DNA of 64,000 bases from Viscum album (Eukaryota; Streptophyta; Magnoliopsida; Santalales; Viscaceae): NCBI GenBank assembly GCA_963277665.1, contig OY728159.1, positions 1,022,149,343 through 1,022,213,342 of the forward strand. The letters run 5' to 3'. Both the position numbers and the translations under genes were made by a program. The notes beneath the pieces were generated by a model. It made no database searches and was not told the DNA's origin. It worked only from the letters and a program-made list of their open reading frames with translations. Numbering within the stretch: position 1 is the stretch's first letter; every line of letters begins with the position of its first letter. This document shows positions 21,691-32,901 of this stretch, piece by piece.

Positions 21691-22640
21691 ATGGACCCAC
21701 AATGGCAGCCAGCTAGGGTTCTGAGCTTTGTGTGAGACGACAACCCACCGAGCGATGAGGCCTCGGTTCAGGGCCATATTACAGTGAAGGCACCGACGAT
21801 ACCTTTACCTGCTGAGCCACCGATGCCACCAGCCCCGACAGCTGAGAGTGCACATCATCGTAGTGAAATGCACATTTTTCAGTGTCAGAGACCACCCAGG
21901 TTCCGTGGGGAGACGAACCCTCAAACAGCCGAGGATTGGCTGGAGGCTGTTGTATGAGTTTTCAGGTTAGTAGGGACACCGGCAGACCTCTTGCTGATCC
22001 TTGCAGCAAGTCTCCTGCATGCGGCAATAGGTAGATGGTGGAGCCTGATGCTCTAGGTGCACGACAAGGCATCTCTCATCCGGTCGGACTTTCAGAGCCT
22101 CTTCCGCTCAAAGTTCATTCCAGCCACCCTCTGTACGGTGTGTATTCTAGAGTTACTGCAGCTGCGGCAGGGCAGCATGATGGTAGCCCAGTACTCGGCG
22201 AGATTTACTGATCTCTCATGCTATTCCACGGACATGGTACATGACCCATTCTTCCGGGCCTGGTCCTTCGAGTAGGGAATGTGGCATGAGATCAGGGCGT
22301 CGATGATCTCTCTCAGCATACCGACATAGGAAATAGTACTGGAGTGAGCCCTTCTTGTAGAGATCTTTCTTGCTGAGCCTACACCAGCAGTGAGACATAC
22401 TGCATGGAGGCACGTAGCGGAGTCTTCTGCATCCGGTAGTCGACAGATGTCACAGGGGTCCAATCGGACCAGAACATCTGGTGGATGACCTCAAGATACT
22501 ATCTCAGAGGTGCAGGGCACACGACGCAGAGCCAACCTTACGAGGAGTAGACAATGCTATGCATGCGGTGGGCAGGGCCACATGGCTCGTGACTGCCTGA
22601 CTCACCATACAGAGGACTATAAGATGGTTGAGGGACCACC
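21691..22640 (+). pseudogene. Element B gag pseudogene
   Basis: Starts at ATG 21691 (MDPQWQPARVLSFV). A Pro-rich N-terminal part (PLPAEPPMPPAPTAES near 21800) leads to the gag capsid domain: FQCQRPPRFRGETNPQTAED near 21880-21935, LIRSDFQSLFRSKFIPATL near 22070-22130 and GSMMVAQYSARFTDLSCYS near 22175-22225. An intact nucleocapsid knuckle, CYACGGQGHMARDC, with CCHC spacing 2-4-4, is at 22555-22596. Stops near 21735, 21955, 22055, 22275 and later break the frame. It shares no recent identity with the gag of A. Confidence 0.87.
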
Positions 22641-22879
22641 CAAGCAGAGGTAGTGGTTCGACCGTGGTGGTCCACTGGGAGAACACGGACGCGGAAGAGG
22701 AGCTAGCTGAACAGCAGGTGTTGGGAGACACTTTGAGGCTCTACCACCACCACTACCACCAGGAGGTCCACCCCGACCACAGGGAGCTGGCGGGCAGAGG
22801 CAGGCTTAGCTTCAGGCAGCGGAGGCCTACGACCACGGTGCACCAGTGATGATTCGAGGTACTATCTATGTCTAATCCA

Positions 22880-23240
22880 CCCTTTCTTTAGTTTCTATAG
22901 ACACATGAGCGATTCATTCTTTCATTTCCGCTGCCCTTGTTCGGAGCTCGGATATTCCGATGAAGCCGTTGGCTCGATCCTTACGGCTAGAGATTTCTAC
23001 GGGAGCAGAATCGACGATTATGCACTGGTTCCAGCAGTGTGAGCTTACTCTAGGAGGTGAGGGCTTCGGCTGGGATCTTCTTGTAGCGGTGTCGAGGCCT
23101 TACGACATCCTCTTGGGCATGGATTGGTTATCTACAGTTAATGCTCAGATCAACTGTATTAGGCGCAAGGTGCGGTGTGTTCGCACCAATGGGAGCAGGT
23201 TCACCTTCATCGGCAAGGAGGGAGCCTTTGCAGCGTAGGA
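22880..23240 (+). pseudogene. Element B protease pseudogene
   Basis: The active-site Asp region near 22895-22925 is damaged: the sequence reads as a short match to the usual D-T/S-G loop only in a different frame. From 22960 the frame runs MKPLARSLRLEISTGAEST to YDILLGMDWLSTVNAQINCI near 23100-23160, the standard C-terminal part of gypsy proteases. It stops at 23236. Confidence 0.75.
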
Positions 23241-23329
23241 TGGACTCACGCAGAGGAGAGGACAACCGATCACTAATCAGTTGTCTAGCCTCATCCTAGG
23301 AGCAGTTGACGTGCGGAGTTTGAGTTTTC

Positions 23330-24165
23330 CTATAGTGGTGGATTAGTTTGCGGATGTTTTTCCGGACGACGTTCTAGGACTACCTCCTCGCAGAGTGGTA
23401 GACTTCTATATTAACATGTACCTTGGGACAACCCCGATATCTACTCTATCATATCAGATGGTTCCCTCTGAGCATCGAGAGCTACGAGTACAGCTGGAGG
23501 ACTTGTAGGGCAATGGATTCATTTGACCCAGTGTTTCACCCTGGGCTTCCCCGATTTTGTTCGCCAAGAAGGCAGATGAATGCTTGTGACTATGTGTTGA
23601 TTATCGTCTCCTGAACCAGGTTACTATAAAGAATAATTATCCACTTTCGAGGATTGACAACCTCTTCGATCAGCTCAAGGGAGCACGATGGTTCTCAAAG
23701 ATAGACCTCAAGTCAGGCTATCATCAGCTTAGATTTCGGGACGATGATGTGAAAAAGACGGATTTCAAGTGTCGGTATAGCCACTATGAGTTTTTGGTTT
23801 TGGATTTAGGCGTAACCAAAGCTCCAGTAGTGATCATGAGTCTCATGAACATGATCTTCCAGCCTTATCTCAATCGATTTGTCATAGTCTTCATCGAAGA
23901 TATATTGATATACTCGACTACTGAGGAGGAGCACGCCTACCATTTGCTGGTTGTATTGGATACACTCCGAGAGAACCAGATTTATGGTAAGCTCTCGAAG
24001 GGTCAGTTCTAGATACATGAGGTCCACTTCTTCGGGCATGTCATCTTTGAGGTGGGAGTTGCGGTGGATCCTGCGAAGATCGAGGCAATGCTATCTTGGG
24101 AGCCACCCAGGAGCGTGACAGAGGTGCGGAGTTTCCTAAGTTTGGATGGGTAATACCGAAGATTT
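23330..24165 (+). pseudogene. Element B reverse transcriptase pseudogene
   Basis: The RT domain begins near 23340 (FADVFPDDV) and continues with [20 protein letters not shown] near 23637-23695 and [17 protein letters not shown] near 23700-23748. The catalytic strand reads FIEDILIYS near 23890, so the first Asp of the Asp-Asp pair is Glu. HEVHFFGHVI near 24017 begins the connection region. An Ala-Pro-Ala-type block near 23820 is altered ([11 protein letters not shown]). Stops are few: near 23344, 23506, 23611 and 24010. Confidence 0.9.
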
Positions 24166-24860
24166 GTGCTAGACTTCTCTAGAGTTGTAGCACTGCTTTC
24201 AGATTTGAAAAATAAGGGGAAACCCTTCTTGTGGTCAGATAGATGTCAGCAGAGCTTCCAGGAGCTGAGACAGAGATTGACCAGTGCACCTATCTTGAGG
24301 CTACCGGAGGAGGGAGTAGAGTACATAGTCTACTACAATGCATCTGGGACCGGAATCGGGTGTGTCCTAATGTAGGAGCGGGTAGTGATCGCCTATGGAT
24401 TATGAGAGTTAAGGCAGCATGAGTAGAACTATGCTACCCATGACCTGGAGTTAGCAGTAGTGGTCTTCGTTCTGAAGATATGGCGGCACTATCTGATGGG
24501 CGAGCACTTTACAGTCTACTCTGACCACCAGAGTCTCGGGTACATCTTCTCACAGAAGGACCTAAACCTGATACAGCAGCGATTGCTCGAGTTCCTCCAG
24601 GACTATTACTTTGAGATAGTCTATACTCCTCGAAAGGGGAATGTAGTAGCCGATGATCTCAGTAGGAGGACGAGAATTCAGCTTCTTGGAGAGGCAACAG
24701 AGCAGTTAGCTGCTTTGCAGATATCCTTCGTGGATAGAGATGGGGCAGCCTTCCTTCAGTCGCTCATAGTCACACCTCCACTTCTTCAGCGGGTCAGAGA
24801 GGCACAACGTTTGGACGTTGATTGTGAGACACAACGTGCATATATTTCCACAGGATAGGC
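24166..24860 (+). pseudogene. Element B RNase H pseudogene
   Basis: DFSRVVALLSDLKNKGKPF (24170) connects to EEGVEYIVYYNASGTGIGCV near 24310-24365, where the first catalytic Asp is replaced by Asn. It continues with THDLELAVVVFVLKIWRHYL near 24435-24495, FTVYSDHQSLGYIFSQKDLN near 24508-24570 and YTPRKGNVVADDLSRR near 24620-24670. The Glu and the second Asp remain. It is in frame with RT. Stops lie near 24374 and 24404. Confidence 0.9.
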
Positions 24861-24879
24861 ACCTAATTGATTCTCTATA

Positions 24880-25775
24880 GGAGGATAGCACATCATCCTT
24901 TTCAGAGGACGTACCATGGTACTAGCTTCATTACAGGAGGAGGTGCTGAGAGAGTTTCACACTTCCCCTTTAGAGGTACATCCAACAGTGGAGAAGATGT
25001 ACCATGATCTCAGAAGACAACACTACTGGACGGGTATGAAGAAGGTTGTGGCAAATTTCATTTCTTGATGCTTCACCTGCCAGTAGGTGAAGGCGGAGCA
25101 CAAGGTACCAGCAGGCTTAGTACATCCCTTGGAGGTCCCAGAGTGGAAGTGGGACAGGATATCTATGGATTTCATGACTTGACTTCCACGTACTTCTAGA
25201 GGACACGACTCCATTTGGGTGATCGTCAGCCAACTCACCAAGTCGGTCCACTTCCTACCCATCAGAGAGCAGAGCTCAGTGGAGAGCTTGGGATGCCTCT
25301 ACGTTCAGGAGATCATATGACTTATTGGTGTGCCATAATCTATCATCTCCGATCGAGATGCTTGCTTTACTTCCCATATTTGGAAGGGGTTACAGGAGGC
25401 ATTCAGGACACAGTTACGCCTATGCACCGCCTTTCACCCTCAGACAAATGGAAAAAAGGAGAGGACCATTCAGACTCTCGAGGACATGCTCCATGCATGT
25501 GTCCTCGACTTTGGTCATAGCTGGGAGGATCACCTACCCTTGGTGGAGTCTGCGTACAAAAACAGCTACTACTCCCCCATCGGGATGGCACCATACAAGG
25601 CATTGTACGGTGAACCTTGCAGGTCACCTCTGTGTTAGACAGACCCTAGGGAGTCAGCACTTGTGGGACCAGAGATGGTCCAGGACATGACAGAGAAGTT
25701 CTAGGTCATCCAGGAGTGGATGAGGACAGCTTAGAGCCAACATAAGTCTTATGCTAATAGGAGGCGGAGACCACT
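24880..25775 (+). pseudogene. Element B integrase pseudogene
   Basis: The zinc-binding domain shows REFHTSPLEVHPTVEKMYHD near 24945-25010 and CFTCQ near 25070. The core shows RISMDFMT near 25155, DSIWVIVSQLTKSVHFLPI near 25205-25262, IISDRDACFTSHIWKGLQ near 25345-25395 and AFHPQTNGKKERTIQTLEDM near 25430-25490, so all three catalytic acids appear to be present. CVLDFGHSWEDHLPLVESAY near 25500-25555 and SPIGMAPYKALYGEPCRSPL near 25575-25635 follow. This last stretch is exactly what element A lacks. In-frame stops occur near 25066, 25078, 25178, 25317, 25333 and 25636. Confidence 0.9.
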
Positions 25776-26170
25776 AGAGTCGAGGATGGCGACCACGTTT
25801 TCTTGTGGGTCTCACCTCGACGTGGATTACGGAGATTTGGCCGGGGCGGAAAGTTATCTCTGTGCTTCACATGACCATTCCATGTTCTTAGCAAGATAGG
25901 CAAGGTGGCTTATCGCCTGGCTCTACCAACTCAGTTGCACTGGGTGCATGACGTATTCCACGTATCTTAGCTGAGGAGATACGTGCACAACCTGACACAT
26001 ATCATCGACCATAGGGAGCTGGACATCGATGATAGGGCGACTTTTACGGAGGTTCCGGTGGAGATCGAGGATCGACCGGAGCGGGTACTACGTGGGCAGT
26101 CGATTCCTCTAGTGCACATGAGGTGGCAGCATGGAAACATCCAGGAGAGCACTTGGGAGCGGGAGGCTTA
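25776..26170 (+). pseudogene. Element B integrase C-terminal part with chromodomain
   Basis: After one frameshift near 25775 the frame reads VEDGDHVFLWVSPRRGLRRF, KIGKVAYRLALPTQLHWVHD near 25890-25950 and FHVS before a stop. The tail VEIEDRPERVLRGQSIPLVH and MRWQHGNIQESTWERE (about 26059-26160) has the look of a chromodomain: a basic strand, a central Trp and the TWE helix. In chromoviruses this domain steers insertion toward marked chromatin. Confidence 0.82.
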
Positions 26171-26251
26171 GATGCGTGCTTAGGACCCTCATTTGTTCGC
26201 CTAGTTTGTGATGCATCTTTACAGAGACGTAAATCCCTGAGGTGGAAGTAA
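26171..26251 (+). other. Element B 3' spacer and weak polypurine tract
   Basis: GAGGTGGAAGTAA directly before the right LTR is the best candidate for the plus-strand primer, though it is interrupted by T. Confidence 0.5.
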
Positions 26252-28455
26252 TGTAAAGACCCGTAAATTTCAATGAAATTTTTTTCATAAATTCTTTGGG
26301 ATTTTATGAGTATGTAGTTTCGGACGGAACCTGATTCCGAGGCCCGGTGTGCCCAGAATCAATTTCTGAAGTTTAGCTCGGGTAAGTTCAGTGAACGAAC
26401 GAGCGGGTTTTTCTAACTTTTGATCCGGTGCTTGGAATTGAAATCCTAGGGCACCGATGAAACCGTAGTGCCGATAATTTCATAATAATACCTTTACTGG
26501 AGTTTCATTTTCTCAGGAGGAGTTGTTAAAAATTTGGGAAAGAATGTAAGGTAAAATAAATTGTGGGCAAATTTATTTTATCCATTGTAGTTTAATTCCC
26601 TCATGGGAAGTTGTTGGTGGGGCCCAAAACCACCCAACATCCCATGTGAGGTTATGAGGGTGGAGGGGCCCACATGATCCCCCATCTTCTCATATTCCCT
26701 AACTCCTCTAATCTCCTTCTGAAGTGTGTAACCCTTAAAACATCCCATTAATTTGTGACCTTCCCTCTCCCCACATTTATTCAATGCCAACTCTTTAATT
26801 TAATTAAGTGGGTTATGTATTTTGAAATTTTTAATTTTGAAAGGCATGACATAAGATAATAAAATGAGAGGGATATTATTTTATTAGGTTGGATTGTGGT
26901 GTAAGGGGATTGAGAGAAGAAAAATCTAAGTCTGAAGAACTTAATCTTCATCATTGAAGAACGCAAAGAATGCCGGAGCACCAAGGAGAGACGACGTGCC
27001 GTTCTTTCCCTTCTCCATAGACGGTATGAGATGTCATCCTCTTCTTGGACGCTCACCAACGCCATCATCGAACCACCACCGCGACGCCTTTTTCCGTGAC
27101 GTGAACTTCCTCGAACTTCTTTGATGTAGGGGTTAAGTTCAACTTTAATCATTTAAATTTGCGCTATAATTGTCGTTGTGATTACTCGTTCTTGGCCGCT
27201 TGCTATTGGTATAACGGGAGGAGATTGGACCGCACAAACACGACCAACCCTCCTCCCCATTGTTGTTTTATTTTTTTGTGGATTGGAACAGAGGTGACGC
27301 GGTGCCATCACACCGTGCGGGAATGAGGAAAACCACGACGAAGGAGCGCGGCGCCGTCACGCCACGCCGTTGAGGCCGAAAGAGGCCGCGGCCGGAGTTG
27401 GGCCGCGGCGGAGGGGCGCTATGCCGTCGCGCCACACCAGAGCACCATGGAGGGCCGTGGTTGGGGCGGGCTGTGGTGGAGGGGCGCGGAGCCGTCTTGC
27501 CGTGCCGGTTGGACAAGGGCCGCGACCTAAGGCTACGACGGTGCAGAAGAGGGCTCCCGGATCCACCGGCACTTCAGAAGGTGGGAACCGCGGGGGTCCC
27601 GCACTGGAACACCAGCCGGCCAACATGGCCAGCCGTTTGGGAAGTCCGGGGGTTGTAACCCGCGACGGCAGACGGGGGCAGGCCCCTCCACGTGGGGGGA
27701 CACCATTTCAAAATGAGGGGGGGCAGTGCCCCCCCTCCGCGTCGAGCTCGACCTCGAGCCGAGCCGAGGCCCGCGGCGGGCGGGGTCGCCCGCGCAGAGC
27801 CGGGCCGGGTCGGGCCGCTTTCTAATGGGCCAGACCCGGACCTGGTTCAGGCCGACCCAGGGGGTATTGGGCCGGGCCCAAACCCCCTGTTTCCGGACAT
27901 ATCTGTTCAAACGCCCATAACGTGGGCTAGAGACCTCCAATCGACGCACCGTCAGTTGCGTAGAGATCCTTGGATTGAGACAGTCGTTTTTTGTATGTTA
28001 CAATAAAGGTTTCAAGGAACATTGGGTACGGCCGCATTGGTTCGAACACGAAACCCACCAGGACCTCGAAGAGGAAAACAATTATAACTTGAGATCAGAA
28101 CGTTCGATTGATGTGCCGTCAACTTTGTTGGATTCCTCTTAGTGAGACGGTTCTTTTGGATTACTCCACTTGAGGTTTGGATGTAGCTGGAGTACGGTCG
28201 GGTTGGTTTTACCTTAAAAACCAACTGGGCCCCTGGGATGAAAAAGCCAATAACTCTCAGACCGGGCATCCGATTGACGCGCCATCTTTCCTGTTGAGTT
28301 CCAATTGATGAGACAGAACTTTGGGACACATCAACTGCAGACTTCGTGTCAGTTGATGTATCGACCCCTTGGATCGTAGAGCGGACCCTCCGGAATCGAG
28401 CACGCTGTGTGCGGGAACCCTAGAGATGGTTGTGACTGCGACGACGATGATGACT

Positions 28456-28710
28456 GTACTGGGATCCTCCGTGGGTTCGGCAATGACGACGACCTTACTG
28501 GAATCCTCCGTGGGTTCGACAATGATGAATACTATTCTTGTATCCTATGTGGGTCTGACAGTACTTGACTACTATTCTTATATCCTATGTGGTTACGGCA
28601 GTATTTGACTCTGTACTTGTATCCTACGTGGGTCCAGCAGAGTAACTGGTCTTGTATCCTTTGTGGGTCTGACAACATAGCTGGTCTTGTATCATTTGTG
28701 GGTCCGACAG
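28456..28710 (+). repeat. Seven-unit tandem array in right LTR of B
   Basis: Counterpart of 20281-20540: the same seven units in the same order with scattered substitutions. The first two carry GATCCTCCGTGGGTTCG and GAATCCTCCGTGGGTTCGAC. Confidence 0.8.
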
Positions 28711-28953
28711 CTTAGACGAATCAGTGGCTACATCTGATCATATCTATCACCTTACGAAGAATTATACCTGTTTGAGATGAGTCTTAACTTACAATCATTA
28801 TCATCGATATTATTGTTGTTCTTTTTTGTGTGGATTGAGTTGTTCTTTCCTCTGTGGACTGGGTTGCGAATTCCTATGTGGAATGAGTTTTGTTTTCCTG
28901 TGTGGACTGGGTTGTACATGGGATCGTGTGCTGGAGCCGAGTCGGAATTGACG

Positions 28954-28985
28954 ACTTAGGTATATGTATGGGAATATACCTAAGT
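28954..28985 (+). other. Hairpin in right LTR of B
   Basis: ACTTAGGTATAT and ATATACCTAAGT, a perfect 12-bp stem around an 8-base loop, matching 20779-20810. Most of the substitutions since insertion are in the loop. Confidence 0.7.
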
Positions 28986-29583
28986 AGAGTTGGCTGTTAC
29001 TTTGTGATTGTAACTTTCCTTTGTGATTTATCCTTTGTGGATTCTGGGAGACCTTCGGGGGTCTCAGGGTCCCTACTGAGTACCGTATACTCACCCCTGC
29101 AGGGGATATGCCCGCACTACATTGTGTTGGATGCAGACGACGGACAACGATGATCGAGGTAGGAGCTCGTGGAGTTAGACGGTACCTCGAGGTGGATCAC
29201 TGGACATGACTTACACTGAGTGGATGGCTGGAGCCGAGGAGCAGAGGAGACTATCTATACTCACCCTTCATGTAAGATTTCCAGAGGATGGCTCGGTGTT
29301 GCTGCTTTACTTTTCTACCGCTGTACTCTATTTTTAGTTGTACTTTACTTTCAGTTGGGTTTTTATTCAGGCCCATTTACTTTCCAGCACTTACTTTTGT
29401 ACTCAGTTTACTTAGTGTCTACTCATCTTGCGTACTCTGTGGTGGTTGTTTAGTTTATAAAGGCAATACCTTCCCCTTTTATTGGGATTTACGCCTTTGG
29501 TGCTAGTCTCCAGCCCCTGGCCTATGGAAGGCGGGCTTGGGGTAGTCACGACACGGGCCCCGAGGACAGGTCGTGACAAATGG

Positions 29584-30156
29584 ACATTAAAGGAGGATGA
29601 TATCAACATCTTCCTCTGGTTGAAAACCATTCAACATCATATCAAGGCAGCCCAGAGTCAATAGAAGAGTTATCCAGATAACTGTTAATGAATCCTTGGT
29701 TCAATGTTGGTGACATAGAATTTCTACACATATCTCTGTGGAAGAAGGTCATGAGGTTTGGAAAGAAAGTGAAGTTAAGTCCAAGGTACATCGGCCCCTT
29801 AGAGATTCTTGATCATGTAGGGGTTGTGGCCTATCGACTATCACTTCCACCTACCATGTACAAAGTACAGGATGTCCTTCATGTATATCTCTTTAGGAAG
29901 TACATACCGGACCCTTCACATGTACTCTATTCAGAGGTGGTATAGTTAGAGGATGATCTTTCTTATAAGGAGAAACCAGTGAAGATCTTAGATTTAGAGA
30001 AAAAGTTCTATGAAATAAGACAATGCCCCTCATCAAGGTGTTGTGGTGAAACGACAAGTTTGAAGAATTGATGTGGGAATTAGAGGAAATGATGAAGTAC
30101 AGTTACCCACATCTGTTTTAGTGTGGGAAAAGGAAATTTATTGGGCGGAATTTTTT
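29584..30156 (+). pseudogene. Element A integrase C-terminal part and chromodomain (after B)
   Basis: Continuation of the pol of A. IKAAQSQ near 29643 joins VGDIEFLHISLWKKVMRFGK near 29705-29765, KLSPRYIGPLEILDHVGVVA near 29773-29832 and YRLSLPPTMYKVQDVLHVYL near 29833-29892, the usual C-terminal integrase fold. After a stop at 29944, PVKILDLEKKF (near 29978) and, one frame over, IKVLW followed by FEELMWELEEMM near 30040-30095 form a chromodomain remnant. It is broken by a frameshift and stops. The join with 17954 lacks about 70 codons. Confidence 0.85.
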
Positions 30157-30169
30157 AAGGGGGGAATAT
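30157..30169 (+). other. Polypurine tract of element A
   Basis: AAGGGGGGAATAT directly before the right LTR: a G-rich plus-strand primer preceded by a run of six T. Element C has an almost identical tract. Confidence 0.8.
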
Positions 30170-32826
30170 TATAACGACCCAAACATTCATTAATGGAAAT
30201 CCCGCTTGATCTAATTAAATGTATCTTTATGAAAAATGTTAATATAAAATGTCAAATTATTTGGTTTTATATTTTTGGATTTTAAAATAATGCCATGAAT
30301 TGTGACCATTTCTAATATAGCTGTTGAATATTGATCACATGATTAGTATAAATATAGGGATTTAACAAATCCAATTTAATCATAAAAGAAAGCAATGGCC
30401 TCATCCAGTAGAAGTGCCCCAAACGAAGCCCATTTTTCAGATCTCGGAAAGAAGGTTGTGTATTTGGTCTTATCTCTTGACCAACCCCAAGATGAGCTTG
30501 AATATGTTAAGATCACGTAGGACTGCCTATGAGAGTAGTGGAAGTTGATAGAGATTACCACCAGAGCAATGTTATCCGAGCCACCCCAAGAGTCTGTCAC
30601 CATCGCACAACTTACTCTTCGGTCTTATGCAGGTGTTATAAGAGGTTATGTAACAAGCCCTTAGCACTATAGTTATGTACAATATTTTTTTATATAATAA
30701 TGAATATACTTTAATTTTATTGTTACCTTGTAATAGTTTTTAAAGCACAATTAGTATTTTTTGTTAATGTTGAACTAAGAAATCAATTTTGATAAATTAA
30801 TGGATTTTTGAAATAAATAATATTTTACTAAATTATTATTATTAAATTATTTTTTATTATATATAAATGATCGCATAATTTTATGAATGCAATTGTAATT
30901 TTTATTAAGGTTTGAAATCCATTTTAATCAAAACCCATGAATTTTCGATAAATGTCGGTTTTTATTTTAAAAGTAAAAATTAAAATATTTAGAAAATTAT
31001 TTATATAAAATGAATATTATTTTTGGAATCAGAAATTCGAAATTATCCAACAGTAAATTTTTCATAATTTTCAGAGACAGTCAAATTTTTGGGTAAAAAT
31101 TAAATACCGTTTAAATACATAATGTGTTTTATGACATCATAATGACCCAAAAGTGATATAATAAAATACTATAGACAATATTTTCGGACAATATATGTTT
31201 TAAAATTAAAATAATGTGATTTTGGTTTTGTTTGATTTATTTTACAAAGCTTTAGTGGACCCTTCAAGGCTTATTTAACATTTTGTCTTTTTAAAATGTT
31301 TTCCTTGGGAGTGTGACTCACCTGCACATAAGCAACTCCATTATTTTAATAAGTTCGGTCTTTGGACTTATAAAATATTGTTTTCCACTTCCCTTTTCCA
31401 AAAACAATGAGCAAAAACAATGTTCTGGTTTGTGGTTTTGATTAGTTTAATGTGAGGTGTCCCAAACCTAAATAATAAAGAATTCCTTCACCTTTCTTAT
31501 ATAAACCCTCCCAAGATCCCACTCCCTCCTTACTCAAAGCCTTTTTAGTTCATCCACCATCTTCCATAATCTCTCTATAATCCTCCTAAGGTTCCCCAAT
31601 CTCTTAATAATCCTCTCTCAAGCCACTCTTAAGACTTTGGAATCACACTTCAAAGTAAGGGTTTTTCTTCCTTTCTCATTTTTGTCCAATATTATTTAAA
31701 TTGTTATACCTTTTTAATTTCAATTATAAATTATGGGGTATGGTTTTACACCTCCCCCATACTTTCCCCTTTATTTTTTAACTATGGTATACCCCTTTCT
31801 CTCTCATTAAATGCCTCCCATGTACACCCGTTACTATGCCAAAATTCCGAAAGGAATTTCTCTCTCCTCATTTACATTCAAGCAATTATTTTGTATCATG
31901 AATCTAAATTACATTACATTTTTGGGACATGTATCAATATGACCCTCTTAATTTCCATGTCATGTAAATATGACTAGACACACCTTTCTCTCTCATCAAA
32001 CATTTTTATGGGTTCTTATGTCACGTCGTTATGCTGCCGAAATTGCACCGCGCTTTTCCAAGACAAAGTCATTGTTGAGTGAATACCATGACCACTTCTC
32101 TATCAATGGTATTCACCTTTATGCACATTTACATATTTTTAAAGAGTGTAATTTATGTATTCCACATTTTTTTATCGTGGAATAAAAGATTATGTTGAAT
32201 GATTAAATGTTTTATGATCCATGTGGCACACTTATGCATTAAATGAAATGTTTAATAAGGGTGCGCCCTGATAGCGCTCTAATTCATTGGGTAAATTATA
32301 GTATCATGATACATCATTTTCAATGGGTTTTTACTCATTCTAATTCAAGTGAAACTAGGGTTTTCTAATGCTTCATGTGCAATTAGGGTTTAATAATGCT
32401 TCAGGTGCAATGATCCTTGGATCATTTTAATTCCATGTTAAGTATTGTTGCCACATTTCCATGTATGACTATCAAGATTTATCATGCCTTTATGTTTATG
32501 CTTCCCTTGTGATATATTGATATGCCTATTGTCTAACATGTATTGGATTCCTCATGTTATTCTGTGATTATTCCCTTACTGGGCTTTATAGCTCACCCTT
32601 TTCTTATATATGTCCTCAGGTTATCCCATTAAATGCTAAGTATGAGGGAATGTAGTGGTCATGTAAAGGAAGTTTTCAATAAAGATGTTATATTTCATGT
32701 TTTAAGTTGTTATGTAATGATCCTAAGCCCCAAATACACTAGACCTATCAATATTCTACTTTTTATCAAGTGGAAGTTTTGTAATAAATTATGTTTAATT
32801 GTGTAATAAAAATCAGGGTTGTCATA
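30170..32826 (+). repeat. Element A right (3') LTR
   Basis: A 2657-bp LTR from TATAACGACCC (TG start mutated to TA) to GTTGTCATA, followed by the GAAAC duplication at 32827-32831. It aligns with 10989-13657. The TATA box at 31498-31505, the poly(A) signal at 32678-32683 and the tandem array at about 32313-32425 are conserved. Confidence 0.95.
30395..30661 (+). pseudogene. Broken copy of the LTR-borne open frame in the right LTR of A
   Basis: ATG at 30395, 48 bases after TATAAATA (30347-30354). The frame begins MASSSRSAPNEAHFSDLGKK and ends AGVIRGYVTSP. It aligns codon for codon with 11216-11479 but has stops near 30515, 30527 and 30533. There are no insertions or deletions in the 87 codons even though the LTRs differ in length elsewhere. 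Confidence 0.45.
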
Positions 32827-32901
32827 GAAACATTGGTGGAAGGAAGAGGAGTGATGATGGGAAGAAGAGGAGCTCAAGTGGGAAGAGAGGAGCACACTGT
32901 C
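32827..32901. other. 75-bp remnant of the original site between A and C
   Basis: GAAAC (duplication of A), then a purine-rich GGAAGAAGAGGAG-type stretch and CTGTC (duplication of C). Joined to 10983 leftward and 43631 rightward it is the pre-insertion locus. Confidence 0.7.

Larger units (their letters stand above)
17960..29578 (+). mobile_element. Element B: Ty3/gypsy chromovirus nested in A
   Basis: A full-length LTR retrotransposon inserted in the integrase of A. The LTRs are 17960-21403 and 26252-29578. The exact target duplication AATGG lies at 17955-17959 and 29579-29583. The left LTR is followed by a primer site, and gag, protease, RT, RNase H, integrase and a chromodomain read in one direction. 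Pol stays in one frame from about 22960 to 25770 with only stop codons, then shifts once. The LTRs are unusual in having a GC-rich block, tandem arrays and hairpins. By eye the LTRs differ at about 15 percent of sites in their first 200 bases. Confidence 0.95.
26252..29578 (+). repeat. Element B right (3') LTR
   Basis: A 3327-bp LTR from TGTAAAGACCCGTAAATTTC to GGTCGTGACA, followed by the AATGG duplication. It carries the same GC block (about 27170-27920), seven-unit array (28456-28710), hairpin (28954-28985) and end cluster as the left LTR. Confidence 0.95.
10989..32826 (+). mobile_element. Element A: Ty3/gypsy chromovirus LTR retrotransposon (interrupted)
   Basis: A full-length but dead LTR retrotransposon. 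The LTRs are 10989-13657 and 30170-32826. The exact 5-bp target duplication GAAAC lies at 10984-10988 and 32827-32831. A primer site follows the left LTR and a polypurine tract precedes the right one. Between them are gag, protease, RT, RNase H and integrase in the gypsy order, ending in a chromodomain-like tail, which places it among chromoviruses (Tekay/Del-like by overall look). Element B splits it within integrase. Without B and its duplication the element is about 10.2 kb. By eye the two LTRs differ at about 15 percent of sites in the first 200 bases, so the insertion is old. Confidence 0.95.

Noticed and set aside
28777..29153. Open frames near the end of the right LTR of B as a gene
   Set aside because: They cover the tandem TGTGGA units and the hairpin cluster of the LTR, and the left LTR copy does not keep the frames.
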